A stretch of 64,000 bases of DNA from Balanoglossus misakiensis (lineage: Eukaryota; Hemichordata): positions 3,534,001 through 3,598,000 of the forward strand of contig CM082597.2 of assembly GCA_040954595.2 (NCBI GenBank), written 5' to 3'. This document shows, piece after piece, positions 23,895-35,868 of the stretch (its first letter is position 1; each line of letters opens with the position of its first letter). A program made the position numbers and the translations under genes. The notes under the pieces were generated by a model that was given only the letters and a program-made list of their open reading frames with translations, was not told where the DNA came from and searched no databases.

Positions 23895-24005
23895 CCTAAT
23901 AAAATGAAAACTGTGCTCACATCAGAATGGACCAGGGGGTGGGGATGGAATGACTATACTTGCAACAGTGGCATCAAGTCGATCTGCGAGAAAATTAAGA
24001 CGCAG
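23895..24005 (+). pseudogene. Relic C-terminal exon of a C-type lectin
   Basis: The bases from gaaaactgtgctcacatcag to atctgcgagaaa closely match exon 8 of the SRCR/lectin gene at 29036-29174, keeping the WNDYTC and IKSICEK segments. The upstream half of the lectin exon (FFDWLPGEP) is missing, an extra insertion changes the middle, and no partner exons are nearby. It is best read as a broken duplicate. Confidence 0.7.
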
Positions 24006-25291
24006 GTGGGGGACCTGTGTACAAAATTAACTGTGAGCACTGCATGTGATTCTGTGTCTAACATATCCTAGCGAAGACCAGGATCATGCTGCAGTATGAC
24101 TTGACCCATTTGCCACAGTTTCCTCAATAGAGGTCCAACCTTACCCTATATAAGGACATACAAAAAGCCACAGGAATTCTGGATTTCGCCAACTCTTCAT
24201 ACACCTGGTAGCAAACCAGGACACACTGCCCTCATGCTACAGATGGATTAATGTGCTATGATGATGTAGAAGGTTTTGATGACTGGATAATGATCTGTGA
24301 CACATGCAGTAACCCAACGCAGAGGCTAAAGCTGATTTGACCCCCGAAACTGTATCACAGCTGTGATAGTACTTTACTCATTTAATAGGTTTCAATGATG
24401 TCTCTCGTAAATCCGCCCATTATCGTTTAATTGAAGTTCTAAAAATGAGTGGCGTTTTCAAAGTTCTTGCGGTTGAACGTTTAAAATGACCGAAGCCTAT
24501 GGGTTATACAGCTCATGTAGAACTAATACTCCAAAACACCAACAACGGCAAATACCGTCTTGTCTATCAGCTGAGGTTTGATGAGATCACGGCTGTGGTG
24601 GCCATGTTGATTTTGGCAACATACTTTCAAATTAATGCCTTCAGTTGAGATAAGCTCATTTTCATAAGAAAAATTGGCAATTTTAAATGAGAGTTTTCAC
24701 AAATCTGAAAGAACTGGGCCATCGCAAGCAGAAAAGGGGTCTTACGGTCATAAGTATCCCATAAGACCCCTTCCTGCTTGGGATGGCCCAAATTTACTGT
24801 AGTTGTCATGTATGATGGTCTTGTCCCAGCGTCGTCTGAGCCAATCCCATCCAACAAGGGCTGGTAATAGAGGTGTTGGCAGAATGAGATAGAATGTCAC
24901 CAATGAAAGAAGATAAAAAATAACGAATTGGTCTATGACAGTCCTGTTGATAACCAGGTTTGTAATGCCCTGGTCACCAAATGTGAAAGCAGGCATCGCT
25001 CTCTCAGCGGCATACACATCCAAAATAAATGTCGCACTTACATCTTGTGTCAGTATAGAAGATTCACTTTTATACAAAAAGAACTGAGATTTGTATTGAA
25101 ACGTAGAATTTGACTTAGAATGCAAACTCGCAATTCTTTAGTGTAGGTAAGGAAGTGTGCATTGTGTTGAAACCTGACTCCTTGATTATTTCCCAACAAA
25201 ATTCTATTGAGTTAGGGGCGCCTGCAAAGTAACAAAACATCATGAGAAGTTGGACAGTCGAACATATGGTTGTCACAGGCCGGCGATCAAG

Positions 25292-28200
25292 ATGAATTCG
25301 CTCTTGGCTCTGGTAATTCTGTTCTCGTGCACTTCTCAGGTGGTCAATGCTGCCGCGCGAAGAAGTGCAGAGTGCGCAGCTGACGAGAGCTACTGCAACC
25401 GGCCAGACACCTGTGCCTATGTACTCACCTACCCGCCCAGCGCCGACTCGCCCTGCCCGAACCCCCAAGACATGAGCGCGGACATACAGACCGTGCTCGG
25501 CGACGTCAAGTTGCTGTCGACCCAACTCAAGAAGACCAAATTGCTGGTGGAAACGGTCGCCGATCAGCAGGACAGCTTGCAGATGCTCGTCAGCCAACGA
25601 GACGAACTGGCCCAGCAGCAGAGCAGCGACATCGACGATCTGGAGAACGCCATGGACAGCATTGACGAGGGAACCCGGCAAGAAATCAATGATTTGACCA
25701 ACAGGGTGGACAGCCTCGACCAACAGCACCAAAATGCCATCGACGAACTGGACGCTAGAGTGGGCGCAATAGAAGTCGCCGACTCATCAGCACTACTGGA
25801 GACTCTTCACACGAAAATGGACGGACTCACTGCTACATTGCAGGCCCTGTCGACAGACCATTCTCAACAACTGGCCGAGTTGCAGCAAACAGCGGGTCGG
25901 CATTCAAATCAGATCGTGGAACTGCAAAACGAAGCACGTAAGGCTAATTAAAAAACAATACTAGTATGAGTATCTAAAGCAAGCTCTTCATTCCTGTTGT
26001 AGCCATATTCCATGGGGCACAACACGTACAGTATTAAACCAAAAAACCACAGGTATTTTCACTTCACCTTACCAGGTAAACATAGCCTGACATGCCCTCA
26101 TGCTGAACCTGTTCTGTATCTCAGCCTTCTTTTATACAAATTCATGATCCAGAGCATGGCCAATCAACACCAATCTGGCTCTGGTTGCAAAATAATGTAC
26201 CCTGTGCCTGTGAACACCAGTGAAAATGTCTTATTTTATTTTATTGCAGATGAAGGTGATATACGCCTGCAAGGATCAGGAAGCCAAAACCGAGGACGCG
26301 TCGAGATATTTCATGCTGGCCGGTGGGGCACACTCTGTGACGACAACTTCGACGACGTTGACGCAGGCGTTATTTGTCGCCAGCTCGGATATAGGTAATC
26401 ATTTTACGACCCGCCAATAATAATAATAATCACCAAATGATTACGGTTCTGGTGATGTGAGCTTTTCTGCTCACGGCGAAACAGCCGTCAGTGAAAACGG
26501 TTTGAGATGGACAGAAGAAGTTGACTGACCATCGATTTTGACTTACGTCCAGTTGACAAGAAACGAAATTGATTGTGTATATCTTTCTCTTTTGACAGCC
26601 ATGGTTGCTCGTACTTTGCAGCAATTTTTGGACAGGGACCTGCACATATGCCAGTGTGGCTGGAGGACATTGCTTGCACTGGCACTGAATCCCGTCTGAC
26701 TTTCTGTCCCTCTCGTGGATGGGGTATACAAGACTGTTCCCACGCTGAAGATGCAGGTGTTCAGTGCGGAGGTATGTTGTACAAAGTACCGGTACATACA
26801 GTATGCCACTTGCATGACCCTTGCATCCTCGTACTTCCCGTGGTTAGAATCTAGGTTCACTAAAACATCTACAAACACTCCATAATTGCAGCTGTATATA
26901 TTCAATTGTGTACATGTTTCTTCTCTGATAATGTTGAATTTTGACAAGCCAATACCAATGGATGTAGGGTCAAGTATGGGTCATGACAGTGGCCTGTGAC
27001 TTGCATGTGAAACCGTCGCTGCAATGATTGTTCTGGGGGTTCCTCCAATCGAGGTGCAAGTAATTATTTGATGCACCCCCAAAATATGGCCACCGTCAAC
27101 ATGCACCAGAGCTAGGAAATGAGCGCAAAATTTGTTAATAATAATAAAGATATATGATGCCTTTAAATGGAAATAGAAGAAAAATTGCTCGGTATCATTA
27201 ATTTGTTTGGCTGAGCTAGACAATATCTCAACTGACTCAAGGGAAGGTAGTAATTTATTTTCATCTTTACATATAGACCAACAGTATGTACGTTTGGTAG
27301 GGGGCTCAAAGCCTTCTGAAGGCCGTGTAGAAATATTCAACAATGAATGGGGTACTGTGTGCGATGATGGGTTTGGTCAAGAAGAAGCTAATGTTGTATG
27401 TCGCGAATTGGGATACAGGTATGAAGTTAAAGGCCAACGGTCGTTTTTTTCCGCATGTGCGTAATTTTGTGTTTGAAAACACAGCCAATCAAAATGTTGA
27501 GATGAACAGCTAGAAGAAATGTGCCGTCTATCAATTTTTCACTAGTCCAAGATACAGTTATGGGTAAATTGTTGTGAGTCTCACAAAGTTGGCACACTAG
27601 GGGAAGTGACTGTGTTGGGTTTTGTTTTCCGTAGGGCGTTACATTATCACTAGAGCATTCACTGGGATCTAGCTGACACAAGGCTTTTCATTTTTGCATT
27701 GAATGGAAAAGGCAGACACAACGTTTCATTTTTACTGTGTTGATAAAAAAAAATCGTCTGTGCAGCTCAAACCGTTTTCATTGTACTAACCCGAATTCTA
27801 TCTGCAGTGGCGGAACAGACCGCCAAGCTGCGCATTTTGGGGCAGGACCTCGCGACATATGGCTGGATGATGTGGTGTGTACTGGGAGTGAAAGTCGCCT
27901 GGCCGATTGTCATCATGCTGGTTGGGGCGTACAAAACTGTGAACACACTGAAGACGTCGGCGTCGTCTGTACTGGTAGGTTTCGTAAACAAAAGCAAATT
28001 TTCAAAGCATGTTTCCACGTTCCATGTTTGTTTATTCATAGATATATCAACTTCTTGTTTGTTGACGGTTTATTGCATTTAACTTTATCATCAAAGTTAA
28101 TATAATGTTCCGAACGACATTATAAAGACTGAAACGCAGAAGGAACTGGGTTTCACTCGGGACTACCTGGTACATGCAAATCTCTGATTAATTAAAGTTT

Positions 28201-29377
28201 AGTTCAATTCAATTCAATGTCACTATTTCAGGTTGTGAAACCGGTTGGCGTTTTTATAACGGACACTGCTACATCATAGATCAGAACGAGATGAATTACG
28301 ACTCTGCCAGGCTCGTCTGTCAGATCAAGGGCGCTGACCTGGTCACTGTGAACGACATGCAAGAAGCACTATATTTGACAAGTGAGTATAGACAGAATGG
28401 AAAGGCAACACAATGTGGCTGTTCCTTAAAATTACAATGTACCGGTAAATCAATGCGATCAGTGTGGCTGTTACTTTGTATCACACTGTAGTGTAACTGC
28501 TAAAATGTACATCATTGCAAACAATGTGGTTGTTACTTTGTATCACACTGTTGTGTAACTGCTAAAATGTACATCATTGCAAACAATGTGGTTGTTACTT
28601 TGTATTACAGAGTACACCATGGCTAACTATGAGTTCCCTGAAACTCACAAATTTGTATCATTTTTAATCTACAGGTACTTTAATGTCTGCAACAGACTGG
28701 GCTTGGATTGGCCTGCGGTATAACGGTGGGAGTTGGCGATTGGCTAATGGCGTTGAGGTAAATAATCAGTGCACAACAAAATGTCACGTTAAATTTTGGC
28801 ACAACATTTTTTTAAAAATCTTTTTCTATTTCAACATTAATTTTTTGGACCAAGTTGACACAATTCTCCATTTTCTGTAGGCTTTGATCAACATTTTGGG
28901 GGGAAATGAGGAAAAGGGTGATTATTTTCCAAAAGATGGCTGCCAACAAGTTCCTTTTGGCATGAAAGTACTAATCTAATTTCCTCCTCTCCACCATTCA
29001 TCTTACTGCCATCTTTCTGTCGTTTGTTTCAAAAGGCTACTTTCTTCGATTGGCTCCCTGGTGAACCGAGCTCAGCAAGCGAAAACTGTGCTCACATCAG
29101 AATGGATGAGGGGGGTGGATGGAACGACTATACCTGCTCCGGTACAATCAAGTCGATCTGCGAGAAAGACGCAGGTGAGAAAGTAAACAAAATTATACAA
29201 CAAAACGCGTACGGTTTGAGCTGCATGTTCATTACTATCATTTTTTAACAGACCAGTTTATAGGAATTAGAGTGATTATATAAACTGTTGCTCAATACAA
29301 TAAGAAACAGTCATTGTGTAAATTGTTGCAAACTCAATATTCCTTCACCTTTTCTTTTTTGTTCTCACACAGCTTGA
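25292..29377 (+). CDS. Secreted coiled-coil protein with two SRCR domains and a C-type lectin domain
   Basis: Nine plus-strand exons: 25292-25937, 26250-26394, 26599-26771, 27277-27418, 27808-27974, 28232-28381, 28675-28757, 29036-29174, 29373-29377; 1650 nt, 549 aa, all GT-AG. Residues 1-20 are a signal peptide ([20 protein letters not shown]); 27-60 a small Cys-rich head (C-x6-C-x5-CAYVLT...C); 65-213 a heptad-rich coiled coil, likely for oligomerisation. SRCR1 (216-321) and SRCR2 (322-424) show GRVEIF, WGTxCDD, VxCRxLGYR, WLxDxxCxGxE and C...GVxC; each is split by a phase-2 intron after LGYR. The CTLD (425-548) has [16 protein letters not shown] and WNDYTC; the first sugar-binding motif is EPS rather than EPN. 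The last coding exon adds only 5 nt including the stop. The layout resembles class A scavenger receptors (coiled stalk plus SRCR) but is secreted. Ligands are probably microbial, by inference. Confidence 0.9.
26488..26540 (+). repeat. Relic end of the gaaaacggtttgag element
   Basis: gtgaaaacggtttgagatgg followed by a gaccatcgatttt segment, in SRCR/lectin gene intron 2, 60 bases before the exon at 26599. Confidence 0.45.
27738..27784 (-). repeat. Relic end of the gaaaacggtttgag element, inverted
   Basis: tgcagctcaaaccgttttca, 24 bases before the exon at 27808 in the SRCR/lectin gene. Confidence 0.45.
28437..28612 (+). repeat. Minisatellite of the same family inside the lectin-domain intron
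   Basis: About three units with gtgtaactgctaaaatgtac and atcattgcaaacaatgtggt, between the two lectin exons 28232-28381 and 28675-28757; same orientation as 10264-10511. Confidence 0.8.
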
Positions 29378-30003
29378 TTGATGCAGCAATATTACGATGG
29401 TCCACTCAATTGCCAGAGACGGTACCTACCAGCGAAAGGGATCATCATCCATGGATATTATGAATGCATTTTGCTAGTTCTAGTTTTCAAATTGCCCGCT
29501 ATGCGTAGTGATCTGCCAGAACCTTGAGGCGTAAAATTTTCTATGAATTGTGATGTAATTTGCTTTTCTTGACTCAAACAGCAAATTAAATTAAAGTAGA
29601 ATAATGCACTGTGACTGTCTGTGTGAGTATTTTGTACCGGTACACTACACTATGGAGGAGTACAATGCTGAATCAGTTATCACCTTGTGGAAGAAAGCAT
29701 ACAAGTTTAAATTTGAGACTTGAATTATACAACAGTTTATGGAAACATCTACTGACAAGTTCTCTCTTTAATATTACATTTTTAGTTCATGGCACACATT
29801 AGTAGAAAAAAAAAACTTTGACTCATTTGAGTGTTTGGATAGAGTTTGTAAATACAACAGAGATGCCTAAATTATTCATATGCATTTTGACCTGTCAATG
29901 GAGATATTAAAGCTCGTTGAACATCTTTCCAACTACGTCCCCACTTTTATAAAGGTATCTGAAGCGACACCATCATTATTCCCTTCAGTTCTTTTCCTTT
30001 ACG

Positions 30004-30197
30004 TTAAAGGTATAGGGTCTCCTATGCAAATTTAGCTACAGTTACCATGGTAAATTGAGATCTAATCATAGATGATCAGTGGGTGGCACACGCAAAAAAT
30101 GAGTGCCACCATATATTCTTTAGAACACTCAGATATGGCGTTTTAGCCATTTATGGACATATGTAGAATGGAGGTGAGCGTGTACGGTACCTATAGG
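30004..30197 (-). mobile_element. MITE-like element, TTAAAGGTATA family, copy A
   Basis: Matches 33891-34083 in reverse orientation across its length (shared cagtgggtggcacacgc, ccaccatat, ttctttagaac blocks). The start retains TTAAAGGTATA; the far end has decayed. Confidence 0.7.
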
Positions 30198-32286
30198 GTT
30201 ATAGAAATGTTGATCATAAAAAAGCATGCCAAGGACAGGCAACACCAATAGTACACACTTATCTCTGGTAGAAGTGGGGTATGTTCACCTCCAAATGGAA
30301 TTCAACACCAGCACATTCACCTTAGAACGTCTTCTCCACAACTCCCCTAAAATCTTTTACAGCAATTTTGTCGTATTCCATTACCATAAAGCACAGCTCA
30401 GCTTTGAACTTAACAAGCATGCCATAAATCGACACATGGTAAGGAAATTATCCTTGAACTTAGGTCGCGGGGAGATGGGACAAAATGGCATTTACATCGA
30501 CGGCGGGATGATATTTCAATGTGTGAACTGTAAACACTTTTATGGACGTACCCACTCGACACTTTCCCTACGTGATAGGAAATATCTGTATTATATTATT
30601 TTGATTTATAGGCAATGGTGATGCTGTTAGCCCGACCCCCCCCCCTTCCCCCTGCACAATTAGGTTGCACCGAATCTGCTACCCTTCACTGTTGACCGGT
30701 CATGATCTGGTGATCAGTATTCCCTTTTCACAAGGGTGTAGGCCCTGTATTTTCTTGGTTAAGTGTGATTCAGACTTCGATCTCATAACAGGTCCCATGT
30801 GGTTTAAACTTAATACTGACCATGCACAAAAGTTGACTCAACGGTGAATAAATGTGAAGATACCATAAATTGTTTCACTGAATGCTCAATCCTGGCTGTC
30901 TACAATGTACAAGCACAGAACCAATGAGTACAATTCACCAGTATTTTAGCGTCTTTCCAGTAGTCAAACAACAGGTACAGATTTTCATAACAAACAAAAT
31001 GCATGAAAAAAAGCTAAAATGAGCAACTTCATAAGTTAAAGCCATGTGAATATTTTGACTAATGTTCTGACGATGTAAAGACAGATTTTCGAGGCGCATA
31101 ACTACCTGCAAATCAGCAAGGACAATTACAACCACATGCGATTATAGGATTATATTCATCGAAACCGACCTGAACTCACTGTATTGTACCGGATGGGAGG
31201 TATCAAGTGATTTACGGTGCATATTTGATATGTCTTGAACGCCATTAATGTAGCAAATGTTGGTTTTCAACACAGAAATATTATAGTGACCGACATATGA
31301 AAGTCAGGGCCTCACACTTACAGTGTGTAGGCCAAGAATGATAGCCATAGCTACTTGAACAGGTAAATGTCTGAAAACAGCAACCTGGTCATGATGATGT
31401 ACCGTATACATGATGGTGGTGATGTATATGCGTTGCATGGCAAATAAACAACAAGGGTCTTTATAACTTGTTCGCTTGTAATTTCTTTTGCAGACAAGTT
31501 TCTACAAATTACACTTGTCAAAATATTCGCTCATCTCTTCATAACCTGGATTGCGCTACCAGTCTCAAAAGTTTAGTTGCAAAGCGTCGCAGACCGGTCC
31601 CATGCTACTGATGGGTTATTTATGACCCTCTGGATTTTTATATCAGGGTCAGGATACCCCCCAAAGCAGGGAATATCACACTGGATCCCTGAAACTGACA
31701 CTTATATGACTACAGCGCGGTCATCATTTTAACCGATCGGGTTTCTCTGGTTCGGTCGTAAATCTTCCCGTGCGTGGCTTCACTCATTATCGAAGAGTGG
31801 AACTCGGGGGAAAGTGCTTGGGACCGGAGACGTTGACCATATTCAAAGGACGTGAACCCGCAGGTTTTGAGAACTGAGAAAAGGGACATTTCATGATCAT
31901 TGGCACACTATTGTGAGGTCTTCCCAAAAGTCACACACGTGCAGCCATCCAATCCAAAATCCCCCCATCAATAATTTCGTACATGCAGCGCATTATGTTA
32001 GATTTGCCCACTTTTAACAGATAATGGTGACTTCAAATTTATTGAATGTCCTATGTGAGTGATGCAGAGGTACACATTTGCAGAAAGAAGGGTGGAATAA
32101 TGATAGTGATGATCCATGCTCGATGATCCGTAGAATACACAAAACAAAGTTGCTGGAGAATAGTAACTTTGTTTCTTTTGAAATTGCATTAGAAATAAGA
32201 CACGTTTGGGTTAATGTATAATTTCTGAAAACAAATGAACCGAGGCCAATCTCCGTAAAGTTAGAGGGCCTCATTAATTAGGAGCC

Positions 32287-32294
32287 TATATAAG
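32287..32294 (+). promoter_or_regulatory. TATA box of the second SRCR gene
   Basis: TATATAAG, 55 bases upstream of the ATG at 32342, which would place the cap site about 25 bases before the start codon and give a very short 5' UTR. Confidence 0.65.
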
Positions 32295-32341
32295 ATAATC
32301 TGCCAAGTCACACAGTTACTGTTGCTGGCCAGCAAGCCAAG

Positions 32342-35300
32342 ATGTCGCACATTGGCTTAGTGCACGTTGTTGCCTTGGTAGTATTGTTGTACTCGACAGT
32401 TGATGCTGTAATCACAAGCCAGAAAGACTGCGAGAATATAGAGGCTGACGACCTTTGCTATCGCACCGACATCTGCGCCTACGTGCTCACTTCCCCACGG
32501 AATGACGACGACACCTGCCCAGAAATCTTCGAAATAAGTCAGAAAATCGACGGCGTGGTCGAAAACATCGATCAGATGTTCACCCAACTCCAAGAGACGT
32601 CGCAGAAGGCGGACACGGCAGCCAGCCAACAGGCGGACCTGTTGGTCATCATCGCGCAGCAGCAGGCGAACGACGAGCAGCAGAGTCAGGACATCGAGGA
32701 CCTGAAGGCCAGAATGGACAACGTGGAGAGCATCGACCGGCAAGACCTGGTGGAGCTGTCCAGCAAGGTGGACGATCTAGAGCAGCAGCACGGCCAGGCC
32801 ATCAGCGACCTGACCGCTAGAGTGGTCACCCTGGAGAGCGAACTAGATCCCGGCGCGCTGCAGCTCCTCCAGACGAAAGCGGCGGAATTTGAGAGCGCGC
32901 TGCAGCAACTAACCACAGACCACCAGCAAGAGCTGAACGACTTACAGGCACAGCTTCAAGTACAGGCCGCGCAGATCGTGGAACTTCAAAACCGAGCAGG
33001 TAAGCATCTGTGACCGAAGCCATTGAATTTCATTATTGATTTTTACGGAGAAGGACGCATTTCTCGCATTTGTGCTGCCCCAATACCTGCCATTGTTGCA
33101 TTATTTTCCTGGGTTTACTTTCAAACTTTTAATGGTCTAATTTAAAGGAGATAACTAATGGTTATACACAAACATATTATTAACCTCTGATTTGTAAGAT
33201 ATGAGAGCAAAAATCTCGCCAAAATGATTAAATGGTTAACACCGATTATTCATTTTGGCGAGTTTTTCACTCTCGTGTCTACAGGTAGGATGGAAGTTAT
33301 GTGTGTTGATTCACTATATATCCACATGTAAAATAACATAAATGGTGTCTTGTATCAAACATAATTTTTGGAAAAGGGGCTGCGAGACAGAGACTTTTAA
33401 CGTCCTCTTTCGCGTTTTATCCAGTTGAGGGAGAAGTGCGACTGGCGGATGGAGCAACGGAGTTCCAGGGCCGGGTTGAAATATACCACGCAGATCAGTG
33501 GGGAACAGTCTGTGATGACGACTTTGATGGTGTTGACGCACTTGTTATCTGTCGCCAACTAGGATACAGGTACTTGATGACTAATAGGTTTAACCCTTTC
33601 TGGCCAGATATCCTATATATAGGAGAAATTCAGATACGTTCCCAGAAAGCCAGGCTTGAAAGGGTTAATGCTCTATTAGCTGTATCGTTTCTCTATCTTT
33701 TGTGTTTTTGTTGTACATATCTATTGCACTTTCTTGTTCAAATCCCTTAAGCGCAATGAAATGCTCACTGAAGTTTCGCCCCCCCCCCCCTTTGTAAAGT
33801 ATGTAAATGAAATCTCTGTGTGTTCAACAAAATGTTGACTCCAATTTTTGAAGAGTTGTTGTAAATTCACACCAACATTATAGACCATGTTTAAAGGTAT
33901 ACAGTCACCTCCAATTTACATACGTCCATATATGGCTGAAATGGAGTATTTGAGCGTTCTAAAGAACATATGGTGGCGCTCTTTTTTTCGCGTGTGCCAC
34001 CCACTGAAAATCTGTGATTGGCTAGATCTCAATTTGCCATGGCAACTATAGCTAATTTTCCATAGGTGACCGTATACCTTTAATCGGGCATGTGTTCATC
34101 ACTCTGCACACTAAATAGCGCCATCACCGACAGCACTATAATAATTGCAATGCGGAAGTACGTTGGGGGGAGGGGTCTGATTACCCCCACGGACAACTGC
34201 AGGCCAACCCTCATTCTAATCGTGCAGATGCATCGACCTGACTTGGGTAGGAACATGGATCTAGAACATGGATTTTGACTGCAGCCAGGGCTGAAATAAT
34301 AGACACGCAAATCATACGCAAATTATAACAAGACTGTTATCTCTCTCAATTTACAGTGTTGGTACCCCCTATCAAGGCGGAATTTTTCCACAAGGACAAG
34401 AGCCTACATGGCTGGATAACGTCGCATGTAATGGCGGCGAACATGGCCTCATGCAGTGTGGCGGTAACGCCTGGGGAGATGAAAACTGCGGACACGGTGA
34501 AGATGCTGGAGTTGTATGTGCAAGTATGTTGCATCTATTTGAGGTTAACAAGGCTGTTTGCATTTTCTGATTGTACTTGGAGGACCAGAGTTCATGGTGA
34601 CCGATATTATATTCCCTTGTAAACTTTGGTGCAAATTCACTGATTTTAGTGCAACTGGAATTAAAGGAAGCACTTAGAAAAGCAATTTAAACAAAATGAT
34701 ATGTACACCACAATCAATACGGTGTGACATGCATTGACCATCGATCTTCCACTGGTTCGGTTAATTAGAAACAGAGTGATTGCATAAATTGTTAATTTAT
34801 AAATTGTTGCAAGTTTACACAGACACATACCGGTATTGACGCGAAAGAAGCAATGGGTTTGTATATCCTTTGGGGTATGAGATACATTCATATCAGCATA
34901 GAATTCATTTCGGTCTAGACGACGAATGGATTTCCATTTTCGACTTGAATCGCGACATTTCATTTTTGGCAACTGTATATTCCTTCTTTGCATTTTACAG
35001 ATGACAGATACGTCCGCTTGGTGGGTGGCAGCACTCCACGTCAAGGCCGCGTAGAGATATACTATGCAGCGGAGTGGGGCACAGTCTGCGATGACTCCTT
35101 CCAAGCTGTTGACGCCGGTGTTGTGTGCCGCCAACTGGGCTTCAGGTAACGACATTGCTTTACTCTTTAAGGTATACACTCACCTATGCAGATTAAGCTA
35201 CTGTTACCGTGGTAAAGTGAGATCTAACCAACACATTTCATCATCTCTAATTGCAGTGGTGGGACCGTACGTATAACATCAACCTACGGCCAAGGAGGCG

Positions 35301-35868
35301 GCAAAATATGGCTAGATAATGTTGAATGCGTCGGAACTGAAACCGGTCTCGGTGATTGTCCCAATAATGGATGGGAAATTCACAACTGTAACCATGGCGA
35401 AGATGTTGGTGTCGATTGTGACCGTAAGACAGCACATTTATTTCATAAGCAATCAGACCACCATCCTATAGTTTTAAAAACTTTTCTCCAGTGCAAGAAA
35501 CTCAAAGCCACAAAGGGCATCAGTGCCAACTCGTGATTACAGAAAATACAGATGGAATTACAATGAGCTGCACATAATTAGAAGGAATGTATTCACCAGT
35601 CCAGCTGATAAAGAACAGCGATGTAGTATGCAGTGTAGCAACTATCATAAAGACAATAGTTAACACAAGGGAAGTTATTTGATTGAGTTTTGTTTGACAT
35701 ACACCCGGAGCTGCTTGTGTTGTCAGATTACCACATAGTGCCATGCAATATTAGTTAGCATGCATCAGAAAGTTGGTGTACATGAATGTGATTACTGATA
35801 TGTTTAATTAGGTGAACTTGTCTGCAAAGGTACCTTAATACTGGTTACTATATTATCTTGCAGCTTAA
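32342..35868 (+). CDS. Secreted coiled-coil protein with two SRCR domains, paralog lacking the lectin domain
   Basis: Six plus-strand exons: 32342-32999, 33425-33569, 34357-34523, 35001-35145, 35257-35423, 35864-35868; 1287 nt, 428 aa, all GT-AG. A signal peptide ([20 protein letters not shown]) is followed by the same Cys-rich head as its neighbour ([10 protein letters not shown]), a glutamine-rich coiled coil to about 218, SRCR1 (220-323) and SRCR2 (324-427). Both SRCR domains keep WGTVCDD, the CRQLG core and WLDNVxC. The final coding exon is again 5 nt including the stop (CTTAA), directly after SRCR2, so no lectin domain is encoded. Downstream AATAAA candidates are near 36496-36501. It is a tandem duplicate of the gene at 25292 that lost, or never gained, the three lectin exons. 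Confidence 0.9.
33590..33667. mobile_element. 78-bp TTAACCCTTT palindromic element
   Basis: Ends TTAACCCTTTCTGGC and, inverted, TTAACCCTTTCAAGCCTGGC; TTAA at both tips. In intron 2 of the second SRCR gene, just 20 bases after the splice donor. Confidence 0.5.
33891..34083 (+). mobile_element. MITE-like element, TTAAAGGTATA family, copy B
   Basis: 193 bp with terminal inverted repeats (TTAAAGGTATACAGTCACCT and TTAAAGGTATACGGTCACCT) and TTAA at both tips. Sits in intron 2 of the second SRCR gene, inside SRCR1. Confidence 0.8.
35166..35236 (-). mobile_element. Truncated TTAAAGGTATA-family element, copy C
   Basis: About 70 bp matching one end of the family (ggtatac, tcacctatg, ggtaaa, tgagatcta blocks) in intron 4 of the second SRCR gene, ending 20 bases before the exon at 35257. 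A still shorter end is at about 22972. Confidence 0.6.

Larger units (their letters stand above)
21583..25291. other. Intergenic region, tectonin gene to first SRCR gene
   Basis: Holds the inverted-repeat region at 21.7-22.8 kb, a short TTAAAGGTA element end near 22972, the repeat at 23520-23625 and the relic lectin exon at 23.9 kb. No intact gene seen. Confidence 0.6.
29378..32341. other. Intergenic region between the two SRCR genes
   Basis: Contains the 3' UTR of the SRCR/lectin gene, one MITE copy (30004-30197), a C-run near 30640 and the TATA promoter of the second SRCR gene. No lectin exon relic was recognised here. Confidence 0.55.

Noticed and set aside
30226-30621. 131-codon open frame
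   Set aside because: No domain or splice context; AT-rich intergenic DNA beside a MITE.
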